Shown: positions 1 through 12,321 of the stretch, piece by piece
Position numbering within the stretch: the stretch's first letter is position 1
Layout: each line of letters starts with the position of its first letter
NCBI GenBank assembly: GCA_032622095.1
Contig: CP136066.1
Location: 111,619,319 to 111,683,318, forward strand
Direction of reading: 5' to 3'
Source of the DNA: Siphonodentalium dalli
Lineage: Eukaryota; Mollusca; Scaphopoda; Gadilida; Siphonodentaliidae
DNA: 64,000 nucleotides
Position numbers and translations under genes: made by a program
Notes under the pieces: generated by a model
What the model saw: only the letters and a program-made list of their open reading frames with translations
What the model was told of the DNA's origin: nothing
The model's database searches: none

Positions 1-47
1 TACACAGGGATTAAAACCTATATACTTGATAGCTATTTGGAGCCAGG

Positions 48-88
48 GACATGGTGACGAGTGGGGGGGGGTATTTAGGGAGTGTCTC

Positions 89-128
<40 letters not shown>
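48..128. repeat. ccagggacatgg motif and 39-base poly-C run
   Basis: Poly-C at 90-128. The same association of a cagggac(a/g)tgg motif with a C/G run is seen at 1628, 62655 and 63553, suggesting a dispersed element with a homopolymer. Confidence 0.7.
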
Positions 129-129
<1 letters not shown>

Positions 130-2329
130 AACGTTTATTATCAACATTGTTCTGGATGAATGTCAAAATTATCAAGTTAATCCCAATTGTTAGCTGAATA
201 CTCAGTAGACCTACTAAAGGCTGAATCTCCATAAAATGAAAGTTGGAATCAAATAACTACCCATCAGCCTCAGGACCTTTTCATTTACCAAGGGTTAGAG
301 ATTAAGATAATTTCTCAGCTTAATTAATAGGAAAAAAACATCAGCGGATCGAGAAACAATACTTTACTGTGGTGAGCTATGTAATTGGATTCACATTGAT
401 TTGTCGCAAAACTGATATTCATTCTTTAATTATGCTTGATGGGATCATGTATTACCTCTCCGATATGGCATATTCATATCCTCACTATACAATACATAAT
501 TTATTTTTCACTCACACACATTATGTGATGGCAATCTCAGCTTTTCTCCTGTGTTCCATATGTCCTATTGACTTCATCCTTCTTTGATACAAGAGGATCG
601 AAAAACCGCTATTTGTGTGGACCTCAAGGAATAACGGTAGCGTCCTTTGTGATTGATGGGGCCCCGCTGCATGTGGTATCGAACATTACATGAACATTAA
701 TTCCTCACACTCAAGAGTTTGATAATGCATCCTTCCCCACTGAGAAAGTAATTTTTTGTGTTGCCAACGTGACCTTTTTCCAATAGAATTGATCATAGAA
801 TGCATGGTTTTCTCTGTTGTGCTGTTAGTATGACAATAACTTTGCTCATTAATTAGTCTGACAAGGAAGAGTGTGATCATTGCTATTTGCTCATAACTTC
901 CATAGAAGATCTTACTGTATCATTGCTATGTGGGCGATTGTACTTTCAGCAGATTTTCACACAATGTGCTTCTTTGTCTTTCCACTGTTAATTGGTGTCA
1001 ACCTACCAAACCTATCCTACTTCAGCCCATCTAATTCAACAAAATTTACAAATATTTTATTGGTGAAAAAAAGGGGGGGGGGGATAATTTGTTTAATTTC
1101 ATAATCATCTTCTCAACATTCGACAAATGGACAAGTAGAACTATACACAAATTTCACATTTTGAAAATGAAATCTTTTATTTTAATTATGAAATCAGTTA
1201 AGTATTTCTGTCCATGAAATAGTTCACTTAATGTAAATGAATAGGAATGCAAACGAAAATATTCTGCCATCAAATAACACATACTTGATATTTTAAGGTT
1301 CAGGGCACACAAATATTTACCATGAAATTTTTGTAACTTGTTTGGACAACATCACAATTGTTTTTTCCAGAACTTATGTGCTAGGTGCTGTGTGAATCAT
1401 TTATATTGTCACATATCTCCATTCAACAACGCATAGCTGCAAAATAAATATGATGAATACTGGATGAGTTAATTATTTTACAAAATGGGGAAATGTTGTA
1501 GTATTGATGCATAAACCATGCTAATTAATTACTTGTTGCCTTACTGCAGTATTCATGTTCTAGTTATACTCAGAAATTTGGCAAAAGCTATTTGAGGTCT
1601 GTAAATTATTCACCAATATTCTACGACCAGGGATGTTGTCTCCATTTGTGGGGGGGGGGGGGGTGTCCAAATTAGATTTTCCAGTCACCTCCAACACCTT
1701 TTTCACACTAAATAATGGTTGGAAAATCAAACTTTCAGAATAATTTCAACCTATTTTTGGCCTGATATATCCCAGCCTGAAATTTTATAACTGAAAAATT
1801 GACCAAATTTAAGGTAGATGTCATTCACCCAACTCCCGTGTCCTCGAGTACTAAAGAGACTACTACGCTACCTGGCTCGAATGTGATCGAGAAAAAAAAC
1901 ATTTTTGGCCCATGATATTCGTTATACACAATCAGACACAAAGTGAATAAATAATGTGTCTTGTGATTGCATGATGAAAGATTGTGCCCTTTTAGCCAAA
2001 CTCAAGTGAGGATGCAATGACTAAGGATGGGAGGGTAATGTGCCTCATGGGCAATGGTGTTGGAAATTCAGAATCAAAGTGCATCATTCATGATGTTTTG
2101 GGGGAAAAGATTGTTCATATCAGAACACTTCTTTTATCCGAAAGTCTGTCGTGATGGGATGTGTATTGAGATGGGCATGGCTATGGAAATTACTCTACTG
2201 CTGGTCAAATCTATTTAATTTATATATACCTCTGCGGTTAGCTGGAACAAACAGTGAAACAGCATGGTACTATAATTGTTCCTGACAAAATGCCTGTTCA
2301 TATATATGTCAGTACATTGTATTCCCATT
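129..2329. other. No gene seen; probably intron or upstream sequence
   Basis: AT-rich, with short frames only. Apart from the poly-G at 1650 and a shorter one at 1073-1082, nothing recognisable. Confidence 0.5.
1628..1663. repeat. ccagggatgttg motif with 14-base poly-G
   Basis: G run at 1650-1663 after accagggatgttgtctccat; second member of the motif-plus-homopolymer group. Confidence 0.6.
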
Positions 2330-2582
2330 TTAACCCTTTCTTTACTAAATAAATAGATTCTCCTATTCAGTTATAAAAGTATATATTGGAGTGGTCTATT
2401 ATTCATTTGGAGGTGTGATCTGGAAAATTAAGCAGACGACAATTTGACAAAAAGATAATACTAGTGCAGAAATATTTATATTCAATGGTGGGAAATGTAC
2501 AGATATGGTCGTATGTTGAATTTATTATCTGATCATTTCGGAACTACTCGTAATAAATGATATCTAGAACAGAAAGGGTTAA
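2330..2582 (+). mobile_element. TTAA-type MITE family D, full copy
   Basis: Begins TTAACCCTTTCTTTACTAAA, continues with the ttcagttataaaagtata block, and ends acagaaagggTTAA. TTAA at both ends as in piggyBac-like elements. A C element starts 8 bp further on. Confidence 0.85.
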
Positions 2583-2589
2583 TATCCTT

Positions 2590-2735
2590 TTAACCCTTTC
2601 AGTGCCAAGTCCAATTTTTGTATCAACCAATATTTCCTTGATCATTTTTCAAATTTATTGATTATAATAATAATGTGATGCATTGATGGAAAGAGCTCGT
2701 TGATACAAAAATCGAACTTGGCACTGAAAGGGTTA
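2590..2735. mobile_element. TTAA-type MITE family C, short copy
   Basis: Inverted ends TTAACCCTTTCAGTGCCAAG with gatacaaaaatcg arms. One arm keeps ttgatcatttttcaaattta but its partner is deleted. Confidence 0.85.
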
Positions 2736-2832
2736 TTAAGTATGTATGCTATTTTGTGACTGATATTTAGCTTAATAAAATTAACTATTGCAGTCAGGGA
2801 TGGACGGAGAGGTTATTAGTTTGGACCCAGAC

Positions 2833-3220
2833 AAGCCCTCAAAATAAGGTGCTGGACATTTACAGAATGAGGTCCCAGAGGGTGAATTTTGTGATGGTAC
2901 CCCAATCAATGGGCCACCATTGCCAAATTCATCCTCTGAGGACCTCATTCTGCATTGTCTCATCTGCTATGGGAGACCTAGACACAGATGTAAGTTCTCA
3001 GATGGTGAAGAGGGTGATGTGCCCCCATTGGGTACATCCATTATGCATTATGTAATCTGCCAATTTGGGGATGCAGAGAAACTAAACTAAATAAGAAAAA
3101 CAAATTTTCCAAAGAAGTTTCTAAAGAAACTAAAAAACTTGTTAATTTGATGATAAAGAAACTCCAGAGAAGATGAGCATAAGCAGAATGAGGTCCTCAG
3201 AGGCTGAATTTAGCAATGAC
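2833..3220 (+). mobile_element. hAT-like MITE family E, diverged copy
   Basis: caagccctcaaaataaggtg, then agaatgaggtcccagagggt hairpin, a ctatgggagacctagacaca core, and a second half-hairpin gcagaatgaggtcctcagag. Right end missing. Confidence 0.75.
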
Positions 3221-3537
3221 ATGAGGGGAGGCTGATTTTCATGCTAGATTTGGGTTGGACATTTCAAGCTTCCATTCAGATTACAACCTGCCATTAAATT
3301 AAGAAATGTCATTCATTCGGTGCATGTTTACACACATTTCAAAGATATTGTCACCAGACACTGAGCCAGTGTCCCATGCATTCTGAAATATTTATTACTT
3401 GTCACTTATAATTCTTGTGATTGAATGGTTGTTCTTACAATGTGTTGCTGTGTATGATATTTCACCATCTCCTTATCATGACCACGTGGCAGTTGATGGA
3501 TTGGAAAGGATCCACTAACTTGGCTTGCTCCTCGAGG

Positions 3538-3796
3538 TACAGTAATGCCCTAAATAATCGACTCTTTAACCACAGCAGAATTATGGGTAATTTTTCAGGA
3601 TTTAGTCGGAAATATGGCTTGTTGCCATTCATCGGAAAGCTCTCAGGAAATATGGCTTGTTGCCATTCATCGAAAAGCTCTCAGTGAAAGCTTTCCAATG
3701 AATGGCAACCAAGCCATATTTCCGTCTAATCATGAAAAATTACCCTTAATTCTGCTGTGGTTTAATAAGGAGTCGATTATTTAGGGCATTACTGTA
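3538..3796. mobile_element. MITE family A (Tc1/mariner-type palindrome), copy 1
   Basis: Ends TACAGTAATGCCC and its complement. At 259 bp it is the longest uninterrupted copy, because part of one arm (the ggaaatatggcttgttgcc segment) is present twice near the centre. Confidence 0.9.
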
Positions 3797-3810
3797 TTTA
3801 TTCCAGTTGA

Positions 3811-4033
3811 TTAACCCGTTCTATACTAAATCGATTCTCCCACTCAGTTATAAAAGTATACATTGGAATAGTCATACTATTCATCTGGAGGGGCTTTCGG
3901 CAAAAATAACGGATAATTCAAGTAGAACAGGAGTCCTATCTATTGGAGGGAAATGATCAGATAATAATGACCTAACATTTTATCTGAACAAGGGAACTAC
4001 TCGTCAATGAGTATTTAGTATAAAAAGGGTCAA
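3811..4033 (+). mobile_element. TTAA-type MITE family D
   Basis: Starts TTAACCCGTTCTATACTAAA and keeps ctcgtcaatgagtatttagt near the right end, which closes aaaaagggTCAA with one changed base. Fifteen bases right of an A element. Confidence 0.8.
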
Positions 4034-4196
4034 GGAAGATAATACTGGAAATTTCATTTCTAAATTAGTGTGCAATTTAAAACACATTTTGTGAAATGCA
4101 TTCAAGACATTTAATATAGTAAAATAAACCAATTCCAAGTGTATTCTAGACTTCTATATTTTAAATGCCACATCAATCAATTCATGAAGTGTAGAC

Positions 4197-4532
4197 TTAA
4201 CCCTTTACCCAACAGAAGGGCCCTGTGTCAATGCATTCTCTTATATATGCGAGTCGACCATAGGTCGCCTCGCATATATAAGAGAATGCATTGGCTTAAC
4301 ACATTAAAAATTATAAAATTGTTAAAGAATGTAAGAAAAAATGGTAAAAAGTGTTAAAAAAAAGATTTTTTTTAGGCCAATGCATTGGCACAGGGCATAA
4401 CTGTAACTATCACAATGTGGTCAAGGAGCCGGTTCCAATGATATCCATATTTGTATGGTTCTATTGAGACAGACCGAAGATATTTTAGTCTGTTGAAGCT
4501 TTATTTGGCCGGTTTGTTGGGTAAAGGGTTAA
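4197..4532. mobile_element. TTAA-type MITE family B with variant ends
   Basis: The ends are TTAACCCTTTACCCAACAGA and the complement tgttgggtaaagggTTAA, unlike other B copies. The core is the shared hairpin tgcattctcttatatatgcg and its complement, followed by an aaaaattataaaattgttaa stretch. Confidence 0.82.
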
Positions 4533-5839
4533 ATATAAACCAATAACTATACTGATTTTATGTCTCCAGATAGTAGGTTTGTTCCAACGACCTGTGAGCA
4601 TTTATCTTGAGTCGAGAAACTAGTTCCATTGTCTCTGTTTAAAATTAACATGGCAGCATATATGGCGGATTTTGTTACACCGAAAACATCAAGGCATTTG
4701 TACCCTGTTGTTGCCAAGATCATGAAGCCAAAAGGACATAAACTTTGTTATTCAAATATCAAATTTGAAAGTATATTGTGCTATGAGAATGAGCTTAAAA
4801 CACTCCCAAATTACTATTTCTTTGGCTTCAGGGGTTAATAAAGTATTTGATTCGAGTCAAGGAACCCACCCATCAAATCCTAGAGTTATCAGATATTGAT
4901 TTTTGAAATTTGGTATTTCTTGAGATGTACTTATTTGTGGCCTGGAAAAAATTTGTCAAGGTGATGCAGTCTCGGACATATTTCGTTTAATAAATAACAC
5001 ATTCTGGAAAATTTTACACCATATAAATTGAGAGCGGTTAGCAATAGTTTGTTGTAATTAGTCAATTCTGATAACTAAAACGTATTTTGAAATGTTGTTG
5101 TTGTAACTTGATGATATGGGGACCATCTGATAGGATTGAGTACCTTTAAATTTTGCTCTCTGGACAATATGACAGACCTGTTCCCCTCTTGGTGGTAGCC
5201 AAGAGCATATGATTATATAAATTATATAAAAAGATTTAACAAACAAAACAATATCTTATAATTGGAATCCTGGAATGTTTAGTACATCTTTAAGTTTTCG
5301 TGACAGCTCAAATAAATACAATGAAGTCAGTGTCTGAGACATTTAAATTAATTCTCACCATTCAAGAGCGAAACATTCATCTCTGGATTGGAAGATAGAG
5401 GCCAATATCAAGAACACTCTTGTTGCAATTATATGATGAGGACACAGTGGGATTTTACCATTATGACGTCTGCACCCGATGATTTAGACCTGTTCTCAGA
5501 CAACGGGGTGAATCTTTTATGACTTCCCAGAATTAGAAGATGAATAATTCACCTTAATGCACAATTGTTTGCCATTAATCTTGCTTGCGTTTTCCTTATT
5601 GGTTAAGTTATAATTAGTGGCAGGGTCTGTTCCGGAGCCCGATCCAACTTATTAATTATTCAGAAAATTACCGAGCCCCTAGCATGCAATCGGCCATCAA
5701 ACAGCATGATAATATAACCTGACTTTTACTTCCATCCATCATGCGTGCATTAACACTTATTTTCCATGATTCATTCCGATTTTCACCTGAGGCAAGTGTG
5801 CAGTGGAATTTATTGGTATTATGTTGAATTGGTCCCTAA
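4533..5839. other. No gene or repeat recognised
   Basis: Unique-looking sequence between a B element and the tandem array at 5840. Open frames up to about 70 codons show no domain. Confidence 0.45.
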
Positions 5840-6560
5840 AATCTGTCTTTATCTCATGGCTTTTTCTGCATTCCAAATGAGGACCCATGTAGGCGATGGA
5901 CTTGCTGGCACCATATTGTAATATCCTTCAAAATATTGCTGTCTTTTCTATCGGTTTTATCTGCATTCCCAAATGGGCTCTCAGAAAGCCGATGGACTTG
6001 ATGGCAGCACTGTTGAATTTTTATTTCAAAATCTGTCTTTTAGTGGTGTCTTTTTTTGTATTTTTCCTCTATTCCATCTGTATTTTCACTTTTGGAGCAT
6101 GGTTTAATAGTGTCCACATACAGCCGGTAGCATGGTTTAATATAGTGTCCACATACAGCCGGTAGTTCTTGATCATGCAAATAATTCCTTCCTGACTATC
6201 AACACATTTTCCATGGCCCCCATGACACACAATAACACAGTACAGGGGTGGCAATGTCACTTACCCGGGATGGAGATATTCAAGTTGTATTATAATTTCA
6301 CGATATAGGTGTGTTTTTCTGTTTTTTTCTGCATTCCAAGTGAGATCTCAGAATGAGGACTATTGTAGCCTATGATCGTGATGGCACCATGTTGTATTGT
6401 CCATTAAAAATCTAGTTTTCTAGCTGTCTTTTCTGGTAGCTTTTTCTGCGTTCCCTTGGTATTTGAAAGCCGATGGACTTGATACCATATTGTAGTATTC
6501 CTTCCAAATCTACCAGTCTTTTCTGTTGTTTTGTTTCTGTATTCCAAGTGAGATTTTTTA
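5840..6560 (+). repeat. Degenerate tandem array, period about 95-105 bp
   Basis: At least five units share tgtcttttct, tttttctgcattcc and agccgatggacttgatggca. A separate 35-bp duplication, gcatggtttaatagtgtcca, interrupts it at 6098-6165. Confidence 0.7.
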
Positions 6561-7267
6561 CCAGTTTAAGGACTGAGTGACACATTGTTGGGAAATGTGA
6601 TTGGCACCTTATTAAATATTCAAATTTTAATATTTTCTAGCCCAATTACAAATTTTCATGAAATTCAGTGGCACAGATATTGATATGTCCCTGTTCTTAT
6701 TATACAGTGCTTCAGTTAAACTGAAAATAGATTTTCTTAATTGGTACACATATTTCATCCCTCAGTTGGCGCTGAGTTTTTCTTGCAGTTGCACACAACT
6801 GGATATTCAAACGACTTGATTCCACTGAACTGCATTTATTGTAGACATCTTTTCTGAACCATTGGTACTGTTGAACTATCACAGGGAGATAACTCATGAG
6901 TCAGAAATAAGTGACATGTTTTTGAGCAGTAAACAATATTTCTAAAATCTAAATTGTTTGAGTTGAATCCTTACGAAAATCACAAAAACTGAAAGCTGAT
7001 ATTGTTATCCAACGCCCTCCTGGTTTATTCATTCAAGTAGATTAATTTATTCTCGTAGGGCAAATTCTTGTTTTGGAAGAAGTGTGCCAAATTGCACTTA
7101 GGGTATCATGCCAGATTAAATAAACTAAAGCTTGTACCAGCTACATTAATTTATCTAATGTTTCAGTGAAGCCAGCATTATGAAGTGTTTATGGAAGAGG
7201 AAGATTTAGATTTAGAATTATTTTATGCCTTTTAATGCTGGAACAATCCATACCTGCACCAATTTAA

Positions 7268-7526
7268 TACTTTCAAGGCAGGAGCTTCGCTGGTGCAGCA
7301 TTAAAGATACTTTGCCAGTGCATTCTCTTATATATGCGAGTCTCCCATAGGGAGCCTCAAATATATAAGAGAATGCACTGGCTTACAAGTTCAAGGCAAG
7401 TAGTATTAGGCCAATTTATTCTCCTATGTAAGCAAGGCTCCATATGGGAGACTAGCATATATAAGAGAATTCATTCGCACAAGGTTTTCGCAAAATTTCA
7501 GGAAGCTCCGGTCATTGAAAGGTTAG
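7268..7526. mobile_element. TTAA-type MITE family B, degenerate ends
   Basis: Two tatatatgcgag-type hairpins and inner caggagcttcgctggtgcag / ggaagctccggtcattgaaa ends. The left TTAA-CCC is eroded to aatactttcaag. Confidence 0.75.
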
Positions 7527-7542
7527 CTCTGGGCCAGGAATC

Positions 7543-7680
7543 TACAGTAATGCCCTAATTAATCGACTCCTTAACCACAGCAGAATTATGGCTTGTTGCC
7601 ATTCATTGGAAAGCTCTCAGTGAAAAATTACCCATAATTCTGCTGTGGTTAAGGAGTTGATTATTTAGAGCATTACTCTA
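7543..7680. mobile_element. MITE family A, copy 2 (internally deleted)
   Basis: 138 bp. Both ends are kept but much of the stem is missing. It lies just right of a B-type element, separated by a ctctgggccaggaatc spacer that recurs at 20944. Confidence 0.88.
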
Positions 7681-7683
7681 TTT

Positions 7684-7779
7684 ATATTTCCTGAACATCC
7701 CTCCAGATGAATATAAAAAAAATCCAATATATACTATTATAACTGGTTGGAAGAATCCATTTAGTAAAGAAAGGGTTAA
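7684..7779 (-). mobile_element. TTAA-type MITE family D, fragment
   Basis: Right-end piece in reverse orientation: cctgaacatccctccagatg ... ccatttagtaaagaaagggTTAA. Adjoins the A copy ending at 7680. Confidence 0.7.
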
Positions 7780-8191
7780 AGCATGTATGGTTGAATGAGT
7801 ACATTAATAGCATTCTATTGTGACTTTCGAGTGTGGTAGACCCAGGCTATAGACAAAAGACAAAGGCTCTCAATCTGAGGTTAAACAATCATGCAATTCT
7901 GCACAAAGGTAGCATCCTTTGGGAAATCACAAAATAATTAATCTCTCTGAAACCCATAAAATTACTACATGAATATTATTTCATTTTTTTTTAAATCAAA
8001 CATCCTTTTTCTACTAATTACAATACACGATCACAGGATGGCTGCAGATGTCTGTTCTTTCCGTGTGCGCACGACTGAAACTGCTTCTGCACAGAAGCTG
8101 AATTAATTTGTTTATTTCCGTCACCCAAAAACTGAAGTCAAAAGATTTAGCTAGAAAACTCTTTGTGATGACTACACTGTTGCAACAAGGT

Positions 8192-8603
8192 CAAGCCTGA
8201 GTTTAGTGTGCCTGTCATTTGCAGAATGAGGTCCCCAGAGGGTGAATTTAGTGACGCTATCCTGCACAGCAGTCTAGCATCACCAAGTTCACCCTTTTGT
8301 GACATCACTCTGCATGGCCTCATCTGCTATGGGAGACATAGACTCCGATTAAAGTTCCCAAATGGTGAATATTGTGATGTAAACCCATTGGGAATCTTGA
8401 TTATGCAATGTGTCATCTGGGGATATTGAGAAACTAAACTAAAAAAGAAATAGAATCTTTAGAAATTTGAGGCTTAAGCAGAATGAGGTCCCCAGAGGGT
8501 GAATTTAGTGATGCTAGTCCGCTATATGGGATATATATCGTCACTACATTCACCCTCTGGAGACCTCATTCTGTAAATGACAGGCACACTAAACTCAGAC
8601 TTG
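8192..8603. mobile_element. hAT-like MITE family E, full 412-bp copy
   Basis: The ends are CAAGCCTGAGTTTAGTGTG and its complement. Flanks AACAAGGT (8184-8191) and AACGAGGT (8604-8611) are an 8-bp duplication with one difference. Includes the long core present at 2833, 13905, 23158 and 25567. Confidence 0.85.
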
Positions 8604-9307
8604 AACGAGGTTACTAGTATGTGTTTGTCTCTTTCTCGTAATTAGCTTTGCGTTCATAAGCACTTATCACATGTACACTGCAGAAAATTCTATTTTGTTA
8701 CAACAATCACTGAAAAGTTGTTTTCCTTTATAATAAGTGCTATGTTTTAGAACTTTGTAAATAGAAAAATCAAAGAAAAGAAAGATATTTGTAAGATTGT
8801 TAACAATATTTTGGCATTCAACCATTTTCAATCTTCTCAATATCAGAAGGCATAGAAGAAATTTCTGTCTTTTTTTCCTAATGTTTATATCATAGGTATA
8901 TCCTAGCTTCCCATCTTGTAATATGCATATTAAAGTGTTCCTAATGCTAAAGTTGAAGATTTCCAAGATTTACAAAGTTGAGTTCCACTGAAGCTTGCAT
9001 TCACAGCAACTAGCAGGTAACATGGGGAGGGCAATGGTTATCTCTACAAGATTCAATTTAGGAGACTTTAATATATCTCATTACTCACATAAAGACTCTG
9101 CTGTAGGCGAGACATTCATGGGCTTGCCGTCATTTATTTTATAGCTAATATGGCAGCTTCTCAAATTATTGACTAGCTGACCAGTCACTACAAGGTAGAA
9201 ACAAAAAGAAAGATCCGTGCCAGTAATTGGTTCTCAAAACTATGAGTTGTAAACAATGTCAAACTATTATATGAATATTATACAAAAGACCAGCGCCCGT
9301 TGTATTA

Positions 9308-9461
9308 TGTTATTAATTTATTGTTTCCATATTGGCCAAGTTATGACTCATAACTTATGAGGCCAAGGTCTGTCGTATTGGCCTGAGGCCGCAGGCTGAA
9401 TGGTGATATGACAGATCCAGACCTCTTAACTCGCCATGTGGAAACAACCAATTAATAAGTA
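9308..9461. repeat. Inverted repeat, possible MITE
   Basis: ttattaatttattgtttcca with its near complement tggaaacaaccaattaataa; ttatgactcataacttatga inside is itself palindromic. Confidence 0.55.
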
Positions 9462-9777
9462 TTTTATTAATTAGCTATGTGGACAATTGTTGTTTTGCAG
9501 GATGAATATATTAACATAGATATATACCATTGTATGCTTTATTAAATTAACAATTACTCCAGCAATTTTTTCTCTTGTGAACTTTGTGAAGAACTTGCAG
9601 TGATTTCACAGTACTTTCTGTTTCCGCTGGGATACGGATACATGCAGGTCATATATTTACTCCCAAAACCGGGACAGTCCGTAATTCATCCGAAAGCAAC
9701 TGTTATCTATCTTCCGTCGACCCAATATTCTTTGCTGATCGAGCTAAATACGTATTACGTCATTTATTTTACCATTG

Positions 9778-9861
9778 ACTTATTGGCCGCCTTTCTACTT
9801 ATTGGACGACTTTTTACTTATTGGCCGTGTTTTCCAGTTATTGGCCGACTTTTGTACTTAT
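9778..9861 (+). repeat. 19-20 bp tandem repeat
   Basis: Four units of acttattggccgacttttt with point changes, then a partial unit. Keeps an open frame (LIGRLF) by period, not by coding. Confidence 0.75.
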
Positions 9862-10472
9862 GATGCGGGCAGCTTTCTATATATTGGGGCCAATAACCTA
9901 TAGCTAATTAATAAATGCTTGTATGATACAGTACATATTTTACACACATGGCCTTTCATGCATGTAAAGTTATTCTGGACATAGTAACAATATAAGATGC
10001 ATTCCATGATGTTTCACAATTTGGATTGTCTCCATTAAAATAATTGTAAACAAATTTAGCAGTTGGTTGGGGCAAACTATGAAAGACAGTGTATATAAGA
10101 GTGGTATATCAAGCCACTCCTGGCAACCTTTGGCGTCTGCATCAATAGGATGGTTGACATAGTGATTGCACTTTATTAATATAATCTCTCCAAATAAAAA
10201 CGGTGTTGAACCTCATGACTGACATTCGTTGCACACTTCTCATTCATGAACATCTGAATTACATCAAAACTTGTTACAGACCTGATTTATTTCTTCATAA
10301 TAACTTTGTGTTTATGCGGGAGTTATATTAAACTTCATAAAAATGACATAAACCTGGTGTTTGGGCAATCTCTCTTCCAGAGAAGAACTGGGGTATATGC
10401 AGCGTAACACATGCTGCAACAGACAATTGTTTCTTTGAAATTTTTGGTGAATCCTTTGAGATAGTAGAATAA

Positions 10473-10677
10473 TTAACCCTTTCAGTGCCAAGTCCGATTT
10501 TTGTATCGACCATATTTCCTTGATCATTTTTCAAATTTATTGATTATAATAATCTAATACATTGATGGAAAGAACTATTTCCATCAATGTATCACGTTAT
10601 TATAATCAATAAATTTGAAAAATGATCAAGGAAATATGGGTTGATACAAAAATCGGCCTTGGCACTGAAAGGGTTAA
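10473..10677. mobile_element. TTAA-type MITE family C, full palindrome
   Basis: 205 bp with both arms complete: gtgccaagtccgatttttgt ... ttccttgatcatttttcaaa and their complements around a tagaactatttcc centre. TTAA on both ends. Confidence 0.9.
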
Positions 10678-11022
10678 TGTTCAGTTGAACATCCAGAAAT
10701 ATAGAAAGACGCAATATCTATATCGAGAAATCGATGATATGAATACCAGATAATGATGATAAGAGATTTAGAGATTAGGTAAAAATATCTTTTATTTTGA
10801 GGATGAAATACTCTGACGAGAGAAAATTATATAAAGTTGTGACAAATGGGGGGTGGGGGGTAGAAATATTTGTTGGGAGAATGTAAATATTAATATAAAT
10901 ATTCATTTTATGAACTTTTTTTCAGGTGTTCTCATTTCATGCCACAAGATACATGTACACCACCGTAAACATTTGAAATGATTTGTCTCGTTATTCATAT
11001 GTTTTTTTTACATCATTTGCAG

Positions 11023-11165
11023 AGGAATTGGGGCCAGCGTTATTTCCACACACTCCAGAAGCCTGGGCACCACACCCGATGGCCTACCCCGAGCTGACAC
11101 CTGCATCAGCAGCTGCCCTCCACCACACTGCACTTATACAACACCCAGCGGCACTTACACAGCAG
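11023..11165 (+). CDS. RBPMS: RBPMS/couch potato/MEC-8-family exon, linker segment after RRM1
   Basis: Internal exon of an RRM-type RNA-binding protein. It reads ELGPALFPHTPEAWAPHP, then an Ala/His-rich stretch ending HPAALTQQ. This matches the conserved segment after the single RRM of vertebrate RBPMS (ALYPSSPEVWAPYP) and fly couch potato. Family members bind tandem CAC-type motifs in pre-mRNA and mRNA and regulate splicing and RNA localisation. The acceptor is catcatttgcag and the donor CAG|gtgatt. The exon starts with two bases that complete a split codon and ends in phase 0. At 143 nt (3n+2) it changes frame when skipped. It does not join the next recognised exon in the RRM2 frame. The preceding RRM1 exons are not in the window. 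Confidence 0.88.
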
Positions 11166-11265
11166 GTGATTATTATAATAATAATATAATAATAATTGAT
11201 TAAAGGCCCACTTAATTTTCGAATACCAGATCACATTATATCCATCTTATTCCATGTTATAAAGT

Positions 11266-11430
11266 TATTATACACTGTTGTGTACAGTATGTGTTTTTCT
11301 TGTACGAGTCCAGGTTGTGGTGAAAAGTCATATTGGACTCGACATGGCAGTGTCGAGTCCAATATGACTTTTCACCACAACCTGGACGAGTATAAGAAAA
11401 ACTCATACTGTACACAACATTGTATAATGA
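11266..11430. repeat. 165-bp palindrome
   Basis: Arms of about 80 bp: ttcttgtacgagtccaggtt gtggtgaaaa ... pairs with ttttcaccacaacctggacg. Centre gacatggcagtgtc. Shares the agtccaatatgact motif with 11681-11760. Confidence 0.85.
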
Positions 11431-11680
11431 CATTTTTATTATCCATCTATGTTTATCCAAATTTTGGGAATAAAACTTTAGTGGTTACTTTTGGTATTTG
11501 TCGACACTTAATTCTCTATTAAAGCCTGTATTGATCATCAGAAAGCATAATTTGGAACAGTAAACACGGAAATGAAAAACAAAACTCAATGCGGAAGTGA
11601 AACATCTGCTAATCCACCTGTGTTGCGCGCGCATCACAATTTCACCGATTCATTTCGCAAAAGTTAATTCGTGATGTCAG

Positions 11681-11760
11681 AGTCCTGATAAAAAAGTCAT
11701 ATTGCACACTTGGGAGTCCAATATGACATTCGGGAGTCCAATATGACTTTTTCCAGGACT
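11681..11760. repeat. Short inverted repeat related to the 11266 palindrome
   Basis: agtcctgataaaaaagtcat pairs with gactttttccaggact. gagtccaatatgaca(t/c)t repeats inside. Confidence 0.65.
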
Positions 11761-12112
11761 ATCACGTGGCGGCTTTTGCCCAATCGGAAATGGTGTTAGT
11801 TAAGGGATGGATAATAATATATACCATTTGAAAGAGGAAGCCCCAAGACATTATATTATCAACTTAATCGATTGAATAAACTGTGAACATGTTCTTTTTG
11901 TCAAGCTACCGACGTTTGTTCTGTGCTTATTTTCGATCTGGTCTGTACTGCCAGTCTATTATTCTCAATGGAAGGGGAATAACCCTATCTCTTAGTTGTG
12001 AATAATGATGCATTCTGGGGTAAATAACTGGGAAGTCTTCGTGTGAATATGAGAATCTCTGTCACTTGGCAGACACTCCTAGGCCACAGCTGTTCGGTAT
12101 TCTAGTACAATA

Positions 12113-12321
12113 TACAGTAATGCTCTAATTAATCGACAAGAATTCTTAACCACAGCAGAATTATGGGTAACTTTTCAGGATTTAGTCTGAAATATGGCTT
12201 GTCGCCATTCATCGGAAAGGTCTCGGTGAGAGCTTTCCGATGAATGGCGACAAGCCATATTTCCGACTAAGAAGTCGATTATTTAGAGCGTAAGAAGTCG
12301 ATTATTTAGAGCGTTACTGTA
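12113..12321. mobile_element. MITE family A, copy 3
   Basis: The right end carries a tandem duplication of aagaagtcgattatttagag. Part of the right arm is deleted, and the left arm reads gcttgtcgcc rather than gcttgttgcc. Confidence 0.9.

Noticed and set aside
11-232. Open frames with poly-Gly or poly-Pro at the C/G runs (also 26111-26383, 26158-26340, 19777-20052)
   Set aside because: They are produced by the homopolymer runs, have no domain, and flank sequence is non-coding.
8208-8429. Frames reading MRSPEGEFSDA in several places (8208, 23200, 25823, 28956, 29179)
   Set aside because: They are read through the E-family palindromes; similarity between them comes from the repeat.
1-11022. 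Search for exons of the first RRM (SNTKV, LEFAKS, GFVTF type sequence)
   Set aside because: None found in any frame; the exons are presumed to lie left of the window.
11196-11522. 108-codon frame on + and 67-codon frame on - (11257-11460) with similar sequence
   Set aside because: Both read the same 165-bp palindrome, which explains their mutual similarity.
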